Shown here: positions 56,601 through 64,000 of the stretch, one piece after another
Layout of the letters: every line of letters begins with the position of its first letter
Numbering within the stretch: the first letter of the stretch is position 1
Source of the DNA: Edaphochlamys debaryana
Taxonomy: Eukaryota; Chlorophyta; Chlorophyceae; Chlamydomonadales
Assembly: GCA_016858145.1 (NCBI GenBank)
Contig: JAEHOE010000002.1
Coordinates: 3,224,001-3,288,000, forward strand
Direction: 5' to 3'
Length of the DNA: 64,000 nucleotides
The notes under the pieces: generated by a model
Databases searched by the model: none
What the model was told of the DNA's origin: nothing
What the model saw: only the letters and a program-made list of their open reading frames with translations
Position numbers and translations under genes: made by a program

Positions 56601-59030
56601 CCGGGGCCGGGGCCGGGGCCGGGGCGGGGCCGGGGCCGGGGCCGGGGCCGGGGCCGGGCCGGGGCCGGGGCCGGGGCCGGGGCCGGGGCCGGGGCCGGGG
56701 CCGGGGCCGGGGCCGGGGCCGGGGCCGGGGCCGGGGCCGGGGCCGGGGCCGGGGCCGGGGCCGGGGCCGGGGCCGGGGCCGGGGCCGGGGCCGGGGCCGG
56801 GGCCGGGGCCGGGGCCGGGGCCGGGGCCGGGGCCGGGGCCGGGGCCGGGGCCGGGGCCGGGGCCGGGGCCGGGGCCGGGCCGGGGCCGGGGCCGGGCCGG
56901 GGCCGGGGCCGGGGCCGGGGCCGGGGCCGGGGCCGGGGCCGGGGCCGGGGCCGGGGCCGGGGCCGGGGCCGGGGCCGGGGCCGGGGCCGGGGCCGGGGCC
57001 GGGGCCGGGGCCGGGGCCGGGGCCGGGGCCGGGGCCGGGGCCGGGGCCGGGGCCGGGGCCGGGAACGGGAACGGGAACGGGAACGGGAACGGGAACGGGA
57101 ACGGGAACGGGAACGGGAACGGGAACGGGAACGGGAACGGGAACGGGAACGGGAACGGGAACGGGAACGGGAACGGGAACGGGAACGGGAACGGGAACGG
57201 GAACGGGAACGGGGCCTGCAGGATGGGGTGCCTACACCCATCCCGCTCATTCAAATGCCCCCTCTCCCTTTCCTGGCTGATATGATCCCCACAGGGATCT
57301 CCCTCTCCGTGCGGCTGCTTCAAGTGCTGGATTCAGGGTCACATGGTTGGATCCAGAATGGTGTACCCTAACCACATGGCCTTCCTTCCGGCCGACCACC
57401 CCATGCGCGCGGAGCTCGCAGCCCTGCACAACCCGCCCCCGCCGACAGCGGCTGCGCGCCGCCGTGCCGGCGCACGTGCAGGTGCCGCGAGTCCAGCAGC
57501 CCGTGGCGGAACGGCTCCTGGCGGCAGAGGTGGCGCCGTCACCGTCCCCGCTGCCAGCGCGGCCCAGGGCCCGGCGGCAGCCGGAGAGGACGCCAGTTTG
57601 GGCGCCAGCTCTGATTCGGAATGGGAAGCCCCGTCGGAGGAGTCCGAGGACGAGCACGCCCGCCGCCCATGGCGAACTGTGCCGCCGCCCGCCGCTGTCC
57701 AGCGCCCCCGCCCAGAGGCGCGGACCAGGGCGGAGCTCATGTACGGCCACAACGCACCTTCCCCAAACGATACCCGCACCGAGCGCCTGCCCTGGCGGCG
57801 CAGGGCTGACTCCCCCCCGGGCGTTGCCTTTCCCCTGTACGAGCTCGACTCCTTTGACCCCGTCGCCGGTATCAATTACGATGCCATGCACACCATCTAC
57901 GGCGTTGTCAAGGACACCGTGGTGAAGTACACGCAAGGTCTGCGAAAGCGGAGCGTGGCAATGAAGGCGTACGACGAGGCGAACGGCGTCCGTGTGGTGG
58001 CCGGGTGAGGTAGGCAGTGCGTATGAATGGCGTACGTGCACCGCTGGGCTTTTGGCGGGCATAGGGCGTGGTCTGTACTGTAGGCACCATGGCACTGAAG
58101 AGCCTTCCGCTGACAGGCTGTCCAACCTTTCCCGTCCCACATCCCAGCCAGAACTGCGGCGGTAGGCCGCATCCGAGACGCCCTGTCCACCGTCTCCAAG
58201 ATGGCACCCCGCACCATCGCGGGTCGTCTTGCTCGCCTCACAACCGCGGGCAAGAAGGCCAAGTTCCACACCTATTTCCTACTGGCTGGGCCCTACGGCA
58301 CGTACGCGGTAGAGTCCAGCAGTCTCCCTGACGGCCCCCGTGATGCCCTCCTCTCACTGCTGGACGTGTGCTGCCGGCTGTGGGACAAGGTGCAGACCAA
58401 GTCCGGGCTAGATGCACTGGAGAGGGAAGTGGTGGAGGCCATCTGCAAGGTCGAGAAGTACCTGTCTGGCACCGAGCTGGACATCAAGCTCCACAACCTT
58501 GTCCACCTCGTGGACGGGATCAGGCAGCTCGGTGAGGCCATGGGCACTTCCCTTGTAGTAATGGTCGCTTAGCGTGCCTGCCTCCTGGCCATGTCATGGT
58601 TGCTGGCATCCTAGCAAAGCCCTCAAGTCAACCCCTCCCCACTCTCTCCCCCCCCCCCCCCTCCCCAACCCCAACCCTCCCCGCCACCGTAGGACCGCTG
58701 TACACGCACTCCATGTTCCAGCCCGAGAGTCTCTGGGGCAAGCTCGGCCGCTGGGCCCACAGCAAGCGCTTCATGGAGAGCTCGATGTTCTTTTCCGCTC
58801 TGGACAAGGAGGTGACCCTGCGCCTCAGGCAGCTCTTCGAGAGGACGGAGTGCGCCCGCGCTTCGCAGGTAGCCGCGCAGGCGGCACAGTACGCCACCTG
58901 CGAGGCAGCCGGTGGACGCGCAGCCCCGGTTTCCCGGGTGCAGCAGCCGGAAGGCCCCGGGCCCAGGGAGACTGGCATGGAGGACGAGGACCCCGCGGGC
59001 AACGTCACCTGTGGCCGGCCGAGTGGGTGA
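53690..59030 (+). CDS. Tnp2-type (EnSpm/CACTA-like) DNA transposase
   Basis: Catalyses cut-and-paste movement of a DNA transposon. Six exons close in frame to 1107 aa: 53690-54254, 54358-55370, 55459-55776, 57295-58004, 58152-58531 and 58693-59030. After a disordered Pro-rich N-terminus and a GAGPSG-repeat linker, the core matches the Tnp2 family. FVLVMNSSPD-like sequence (FLVLVMNSSPDKRHELGF) precedes VLCLVGGNVKPPGGKPF and VNLIMDDLKYLEKYGV. FISDYRGLHHHLGL is followed by a Cys cluster (CGCFKCWIQGHMV) like the Tnp2 C..C zinc region. FDPVAGINYDAMHTIYGVVK equals the family's N-DxMH motif. The C-terminal part (YGTYAVESSSLPDGP, LVHLVDGIRQLG, MFQPESLWGKLGRW) matches the HLV...E...G..Y region. A zinc-knuckle-like CRYKHCPCGF lies upstream. 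Intron 3 holds the GGGGCC array. The final exon ends at GRPSG-stop, where a donor (gtgagg) also exists, so the protein could be longer. I did not find the element's terminal repeats. Confidence 0.75.
55833..57060. repeat. (GGGGCC)n hexanucleotide array, about 204 units, in a transposase intron
   Basis: About 1,228 bp of nearly pure GGGGCC. Interruptions include ggggcggggcc near 55900, 56042 and 56624, ggccgggccgggg near 56159, 56655, 56878 and 56893, and gcgggcc near 56451. It starts 57 bp after the intron donor at 55777. All six frames stay open (poly Gly-Pro, Gly-Ala, Gly-Arg on one strand; Pro-Ala, Pro-Arg, Gly-Pro on the other), an artefact of the hexamer. Confidence 0.97.
57061..57210. 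repeat. (GGGAAC)25 array abutting the GGGGCC array
   Basis: Exactly 25 perfect copies of GGGAAC follow the GGGGCC array without spacer and end in one more ggggcc (57211-57216). The block is homogeneous, unlike its neighbour. Confidence 0.97.
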
Positions 59031-59224
59031 GGACTAATCAGCACACAAGAGAGACGTGCCACATACCGGTCCTGTCATCCAGACCTTTGGCCCGGCCCGG
59101 CCCGCGGCCCCGCCCCGGCCCGGCCCGGCCCCTGCCCCTGCCCCTGCCCCTGCCCCGCCCCAGACCGGGGGGGGCTCCTGCCACACACACCCCCTACCCC
59201 GCCCCCCCCCCCCGACTCGCCTTG

Positions 59225-59647
59225 TCATCCTCGCCGTGTTTGGTGTTGTAGCCCGGGGCTTACGGACCAGTACACGTCGGCGGGGGGCGTCTTGCCGAAC
59301 GTGCTCGCCGTTGGGACCATCGCGTTGTAGAGCTGCACCTTCCCCACGATCTCCACCACGTAGGTGCCGAGCACAAACGCGTTGGCATCAGCCGGCAGCT
59401 TCAGGCAATCCAGGGGCATGAGCGGGTGCCTGTAGCGCTCGAAATCCTCGCCCAGATCGCCGCGCTCCACGAAAAGTAGCGCGCGTTCAGGGTCGAGTGG
59501 GCCCAACTTGGCCCCCAGGCCCATGTAGAAGCCGCCACACGGATAGTGGGGCAGGCCGTGGACCGACACAGCGGGAAAAGCTGTGAAGCCGGTGCGCACG
59601 GTGAATTTGTAGGTGCTGTCGCCCGGCGGTGGTGCTCCACCCGCCAT
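59225..59647 (-). CDS. Hypothetical 140-aa protein between transposase and kinase genes
   Basis: A single open frame from ATG at 59647, not recognised. It looks like a folded globular domain rather than repeat noise. It has mixed aromatic and hydrophobic content (YKFTVRTGFTAFPAVSVHGL, GGFYMGLGAKLGPLDPERAL, VLGTYVVEIVGKVQLYNAMV). Only the last residues (GLQHQTRRG) look intronic or read-through, since a splice after VYWSVSPG is possible. It is on the opposite strand to both neighbours. It could be a terminal exon of a longer minus-strand gene or an element-encoded protein. Confidence 0.42.
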   Translation of the reverse strand: MAGGAPPPGDSTYKFTVRTGFTAFPAVSVHGLPHYPCGGFYMGLGAKLGPLDPERALLFVERGDLGEDFERYRHPLMPLDCLKLPADANAFVLGTYVVEIVGKVQLYNAMVPTASTFGKTPPADVYWSVSPGLQHQTRRG

Positions 59648-59836
59648 GGTCGGAACGTGTAACTAACTAGCTGGGATGCCGTGGCTGTTGTGCCCACGAG
59701 AGGCTTCTGTTGAGGCAGGCTGGCCATTGGCCATACGCGAATGTCCCGCTCGCGCTGTATGCAACCCGGGACGGCACTTCCAAACAACAACTCGTATGTA
59801 GGACTTTCGTCGGCGATCTAGCTGTGGTCGCGCAGC

Positions 59837-60727
59837 ATGGAGGCACACAGGCCCTCGAAAACCGAGTGTGCACCTCCACCGGAGCTCCAGTTAAGCCACA
59901 ACGAGGACAACGGGGCTGTGATGGCTCTGGCTTACAGCCACCAGACAAAACTGCCGCCGTGCAAGCGCTTCCTGCTGCTGCGCAAGGCGGACATGCACGC
60001 AGCAAGGCCATCCGCGATAGACCTGGGCGGAGAGTACCCCATTCCTCCCGATAACTTCAACCGGAAGCCTGTCTACGTGGCCCAGATCCTCACGGATCTG
60101 GGCTGGGCGTTGAATGGCTCCATCTGGAGCGTGCTGCAGCTCTACCATCCCGTGACCGGGTGGGTGCGGGCTAAGGCCCACCCGCCCAGCAAGTACGTGA
60201 GGAACTGGCGCAAGGGGCCGCAGCCGGTGGGGGCGCAGCCGGTGGGGGCGCAGCAGGCGGGCCAGCAGCCGGCGGGCCCGCAGCAGCAGGCGGGGCCGCA
60301 GCCGGCGGGCCCGCAGCAGCCGGCGGGCCCGCAGCAACCGGCGGGCCCGCAGCAACCGGCGGGGTCGCAGCCGGCGGCACCGCAGCCGGTGGGGCCGCCG
60401 CCGGTGGGCCAGCAGCCGGCGGGCCCTCAGCAGCGGGCGGGCACGCAGCAGTGGGCGGGCACGCAGCCGGCGGGGTCGCAGCCGGTGGGGTCGCAGCCAG
60501 TGGGGCCGCAGCGCCCCACGGACAGCAACGACAGCGATGTCAGCGCTGTCTCGTCCGACGGAGACGGGGCGGAGGATGACAGCCTCGGCAGCGGTGCCGG
60601 TGCGGTAGAGGCCAGCGAGGAAGAGGAGGAGGCGGCCCCCATGGACGTGGAGGTGGGGCCTGGGCGGTTTTGGGTTGGTGACGCCCGTGGGGTGTTGAAG
60701 CTGACCAATCCACTGAAGCTGACCTAG
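59837..60727 (+). CDS. Hypothetical protein with QPAG repeats and acidic tail, possibly the 5' part of the kinase gene
   Basis: An open frame of 296 codons. Residues about 25-125 look globular (KRFLLLRKADMHAARPSAID, VYVAQILTDLGWALNGSIWS, LYHPVTGWVRAKAHPPSKYV). Residues about 130-220 are tandem PAGPQQ/PVGAQ-type repeats. A Ser/Asp/Glu-rich acidic stretch follows (DSNDSDVSAVSSDGDGAEDD, EEEEEAAPMDVEV). The stop at 60725-60727 lies in short tandem copies of actgaagctgacctagcaa. The kinase exon starts 69 bp further on in a compatible reading frame if a donor near 60673 is used, so the two may form one protein. The QPAG repeats resemble the low-complexity linkers of the nearby element-associated genes. 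Confidence 0.5.
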   Translation: MEAHRPSKTECAPPPELQLSHNEDNGAVMALAYSHQTKLPPCKRFLLLRKADMHAARPSAIDLGGEYPIPPDNFNRKPVYVAQILTDLGWALNGSIWSVLQLYHPVTGWVRAKAHPPSKYVRNWRKGPQPVGAQPVGAQQAGQQPAGPQQQAGPQPAGPQQPAGPQQPAGPQQPAGSQPAAPQPVGPPPVGQQPAGPQQRAGTQQWAGTQPAGSQPVGSQPVGPQRPTDSNDSDVSAVSSDGDGAEDDSLGSGAGAVEASEEEEEAAPMDVEVGPGRFWVGDARGVLKLTNPLKLT

Positions 60728-60796
60728 CAAACTGAAGCTGACCTAGCAAACTGAAGCTGACCAGGCAAGGAAGCTGACCTGACTGCCCATGCGCAG

Positions 60797-62205
60797 GGGC
60801 CGGGAGCGCCAACGCCGGGGGAGTGCAAGGTGCTCATGGTCAACCTGGCTGTCGTCGAGGCCAGGATGAACATAGCGACCGCCCCCCTTGGCGAGGGTGC
60901 CTACGCCAAGGTCTGGAGCGGTGAGAAGAGCACTGGGCCGGGGCCGGGGATGGGGCCAGGGGCGGGGCCGGGGATGGGGCCGGGGGGCGGGGCCGGGACG
61001 GGGCCGGGACGGGGACGGGGACAGGCCGGGGCCGGGGCAGGGGATGGGGCCAGGGGCGGGGCCGGGGGCGGGGCCGGGGCCGGGCCGGGCCGGGACCGGG
61101 CCGTGCTGAGGGCGGGGCCGGGGGGCGGGGCGGAATGGGGCCGGGCAGGGGCCGGGCAGGGGCCGCGTGCCGATTCAGACTTCCTGCCTGTGTCCTCGCA
61201 GTGGACCTCCCCGGCCTCGGCGAGGTGGTCTACAAGGAATGGGGCCCTGGCGTCGCCTCCGCTTCGGCGTTCAGTTCCATTGCTGTCGGTATCATGGCAC
61301 GCGGCGACAACGTTCTCCCACTACTCGGGGCGGTCGTAGGCCCGGGCGGACAGTACACCGGTGCCATCTACCCGAGAATCCCGTCCGCACGCACACTGGA
61401 GTGTGCGCAAAACCGTGTGCCGAGGCTGCCCTTTCGCGACTACCTCCTTTTCTTTGTCCACGTGGCAAGGGGGCTGACCACCATGCACCGCGCCGGCGTC
61501 ATCCACCGCGATATCAAGCCCACCAACATCCTCCTGGACACGTGGGCTGGCCACAACGCCCACGCCCTGGTCGCGGACTTCGACCTCACCGTGCCCTCGG
61601 GGGTGCGCTCGGGCGAGGTGAGGGTGGGGGAATGGATGTGGGGTGTGGGGTGTGGGACGGGGGGGTGGGGGGTGGGGGGGATGGCTGGGGGGGAGGGGGG
61701 TGTGGGATGGGGCCACCGGCGTGGTCTGTCGCCTAAAGGGGGTCCCTAGGTACACATCCCAGACCCCGCCCTTCTACCTCACCCCTTCCAGGCAGGCACA
61801 ACGGGCTTCAGGCCACCGGAGGGACTCCCGTCCGGCAGAGTCGCGCACACGGCTGCCTTTGACGTCTTCAGCATGGGGCGCCTCCTCCTCTGCATCCTTG
61901 CCGACTGGGCCGATGAGACCACGCTGGGCCGTGTGTGTTCCGGGCTGCGGAGCAAGACACCAGCCACGCAGGTGGCCGCGCGGGGCGAGGTGTGGGAGCG
62001 TGTTCGTTCCCTCTTCAACCCGGCACCAACGGAGAATGAAACGAACAAGCTGCTCGACATTGTGTCCGTCGCCACGCAGCCAAACTGCCTCCACAGGCTC
62101 CCAAGCGGGGTGCTGGAGGCCGAGGCGGTGTCCCGCATGGGCGACGAAGTCTGCGCCATCATGGGGCTGGAGGGTTACGTGGCCAACCTGCTGCACCCGT
62201 GGTAG
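60797..62205 (+). CDS. Divergent serine/threonine protein kinase domain (DFD variant)
   Basis: Transfers phosphate to proteins if active. Three exons close in frame: 60797-60920, 61202-61617 and 61792-62205, 317 codons plus stop. The glycine loop is LGEGAYAKVWSG. The ATP lysine is in EVVYKEWGP. HRDIKPTNILLD is a complete catalytic loop. The magnesium motif reads VADFDLT, so Gly of DFG is Asp. GTTGFRPPEGL equals the activation-segment end (APE), and AAFDVFSMGRLLLCILADW is subdomain IX. The C-lobe is short. There is no ATG at the exon 1 start, so a 5' exon (perhaps the 59837-60727 frame) is expected. The first intron is filled with degenerate ggggcc-type repeat. It lies next to the transposase gene on the same strand. 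Confidence 0.75.
60930..61170. repeat. Degenerate GGGGCC/GGGGATGGGGCC repeat in the kinase intron
   Basis: About 240 bp of irregular G-rich units (ggggccgggg, ggggatggggcc, gggacggggcc) occupying most of the intron between 60921 and 61201. The composition is like the transposase-intron array but far less regular. Confidence 0.8.
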
Positions 62206-63098
62206 ACCTACGGAGCACGGTGGCGGGAGCAGAGAGGCGGAGGGGGGGTGAGGAGGGGCGAGAGCTAGGGCGCGGCACGCGTCTGGGCCAGGGCGGGGGC
62301 TGGAGTAGAGCTGAGGGATGCTCTTGGTTGGATAGCGACTAGGAACAGCGGGGAGTGACCCGGGAGTCGTGAGGCGGCGCGCATGGGGGCCAGGGTGGGG
62401 GCTGGGGCAGCGGGGGCTGGAGTAGAGCTGAGGGATGCTCTTGGTTGGATAGCGACTAGGAAATCCGGGGAGTTACCCGGGAGTCGCGAGGCGGCGCGCA
62501 ACGGGGCCAGGGTGGGGGATGCGCTTGGTTAGATAGGTAGCGTGAAGGACACGCGGGGCGAGACCGTGGTCTCGTGCGGCAACACGCATTGGGGTCGGGG
62601 CGGAGGCCGGAGTAGGTCTGCAGTGGAGTTAAGAGTGCCGTGTGAAACCCTAGGCCCCTGGGCTGAGTGATGAGCCGACCACCCCAGGCGGGAAAGTCCC
62701 TCGCCCAGCAGCCCCGCACAGCAGTCCCGCCCAGCAGCCACGCCACAGCCAGCGCACGGGGCCCAAATCCGGGCGCCCTCAAGAGCCGGTTACAAGATAC
62801 CCTCGCATTCAACATCCCAGGGCCCAGGATCCTGGATGCCCCAACTAGCATTGCCTAGCGAAAGCAATCGCCCGGCAGCCCCGCCCCCGACAGCACCGGG
62901 GAAACAGCCAGCGCGCCCTCAACTGACCCTACCCTGTCCTCCACGTCGTCCCAAACGCCTAGCAGCGCCAAGTAGTGCCTCAACCTTCCCGCCACAAGCA
63001 AGCTACCCGGACCAAGCGCTAACGGCACCACCCTGTACGTTAACAGCAAAGCGCGCTTGCTTTCCCCGATCCCCGTTCCCCCAGCTTTGTAAGCGGTA
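62206..63098. other. Convergent intergenic region with a 2-3 copy tandem repeat
   Basis: Holds a tandem repeat of about 130 bp at 62285-62520 (ctgagggatgctcttggttg at 62311 and 62430; a third, diverged cgcttggttagatagg at 62522). Otherwise there is no supported gene. A plus-strand TGTAA occurs at 63088-63092. Confidence 0.55.
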
Positions 63099-64000
63099 CT
63101 ACTCGTCATCCGAGTCGTACATGCTGAGGGCAGCCATGCCGCTGCCTACTGAGAATGTGTGCGCCGTGGTGGAGGACGTGGTGGGATTGGAGGCCGCAGG
63201 ATTGGAGACCGCGGGGCGGAGCGTGTTGCCCGCCTCACTGGCATAGGCAATAGGACCGCCGGTGGGGACGTCAGCCGACGTCTCCCCGGCGTCGCTCGCT
63301 ACCTCATCGCCCTCGCCATCCCCGCTTACCCCCGCCACACTGCCGCCCTCCCGGCCCGCACCCTCCACCGTGCTGCCGCCGCCCGCGCCGCCCTCACCAC
63401 CCTCGCCGTCCTCGCTGCCCGCGCCGTCCACGCCGCCCTGCCCGTCCTCTCCGCCCGTGCCGGCCTTGTCGACCTCGCAGGCCTCGCCGGCCTCAAGGCC
63501 CTCGCAGGCCCCGGCGCCCTCGCCGACCTTGCCGGCCTCGTCCGCGTCCGACGCGGACTCCGGGTCCTCCGTTTGGGGAACCATTTCAACGTCCATGGGC
63601 TCGCCCTCCAGGGGCCCCGGCACCACCGCCGCAGCCGCTGCGGCCGCCCCCGCCGGCTCCGGCACCGGCAGCCGGACCGGTGCACCGGCGGGGGCGGCCG
63701 CAGCCGCTGCCGCTGCCGCCGCCGCCGCCGCCGCCGCCGCCGGCTCCGGCACCGGCATCCGGACCGGTGCACAGGCGGGGGCGGCCGCCGCCGCAGGTGT
63801 TTGCGGGCGGCTTGACGGGTGGAGGCTGTGTGAAGCCGAGGTGGTGGTAGAACGTGTAGGCATCAGAGACTTCCCACAGGTCGTGGATGAAGACCCGGGA
63901 TGCCGCCCGTGAGAAAGGGCGGACTAGCACGACGCCAGACAGCCCCGAGTCCTTGCAAATCTCGAAGGGGAGCGCCTCCTGGGTGGTCGACGACCACAGG
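63099..64000 (-). CDS. Protein with acidic Gly/Glu-rich C-terminus and possible GNAT-like segment, runs off the right edge
   Basis: The C-terminal frame (63099-63863) encodes an Ala-rich linker (PVPEPAAAAA, repeated once), then a strongly acidic Gly/Glu/Asp stretch (EDGQGGVDGAGSEDGEGGEG). It ends in MAALSMYDSDDE. Upstream, 63790-63995 reads in another frame as a folded segment (SGVVLVRPFSRAASRVFIHD, DAYTFYHHLGFTQ). FYHHLGF resembles the FYxxLGF end of GNAT acetyltransferases, but one motif is weak evidence. The two frames need a splice or an indel in the GC-rich PPANTC/Ala region to join, which I could not resolve. Function unknown. Confidence 0.42.

Noticed and set aside
55459..57371. Long frames of poly Gly-Pro, Gly-Ala, Gly-Arg, Pro-Ala and Pro-Arg
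   Set aside because: They are products of the GGGGCC hexamer, which has no stop in any frame. Splice sites on both sides with matching phase show it is intronic.

Overview
The window looks like nuclear DNA of a volvocine green alga (Chlamydomonas/Volvox relatives). It is very GC-rich. Its genes are cut into many short exons by short GT-AG introns. TGTAA poly(A) signals lie just downstream of several stops. The protein repertoire is typical of chlorophyte algae: a Ser/Pro-repeat wall glycoprotein, a gametolysin-type M11 metalloprotease with ShKT and Pro-rich parts, and a microbial-type rhodopsin. There is no operon structure and no bacterial or organellar signature. I rebuilt exon models by hand from splice sites and codon phase. 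Most close in frame, which is the strongest internal support for them.

Layout, 0-32 kb. The 5' part of a microbial-type rhodopsin (minus) runs off the left edge. It is divergent from a rhomboid-type intramembrane protease (4.0-7.0 kb, plus). A 24-exon secreted copper amine oxidase fills 7.9-15.3 kb, with a small inverted-repeat element in the intron before its topaquinone exon. A second copy of that element and a degraded copy of the rhomboid 3' end follow (15.5-16.4 kb). A hydroxyproline-rich extracellular matrix glycoprotein lies at 17.6-21.4 kb. A NEPRO/RMP1-like nucleolar protein (22.4-28.3 kb, minus) carries a 1.6-kb, 15-bp minisatellite in intron 1. It is divergent from a mitochondrial ribosomal protein uS3 gene (28.7-32.2 kb).

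Layout, 32-64 kb. A 604-bp terminal-inverted-repeat element (32.3-32.9 kb) precedes a 14-exon gene for an unrecognised 670-aa protein with a mitochondrial-type N-terminus (33.2-38.5 kb). A peptidase M11 gene (40.5-45.6 kb) ends in Pro-rich, ShKT and cyanovirin-like modules. Another inverted-repeat element sits at 45.8-46.1 kb. A TPR/J-domain co-chaperone gene (47.2-50.0 kb, minus) hosts the third copy of the amine-oxidase-intron element. From about 50 kb the sequence resembles a large DNA transposon region. A Tnp2 (EnSpm/CACTA-type) transposase gene holds an intron of about 204 GGGGCC units followed by 25 GGGAAC units. A divergent gene with Asn/Gly repeats lies on one side. A divergent protein kinase (DFD in place of DFG) and an acidic-tailed protein lie on the other.

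Two themes recur across unrelated genes. First, several introns contain near-copies of the upstream exon end plus its 5' splice site, as if exon/intron borders are repeatedly tandem-duplicated here. Second, GC-AG introns are frequent. Both are read directly from the sequence. Their functional meaning is inference.
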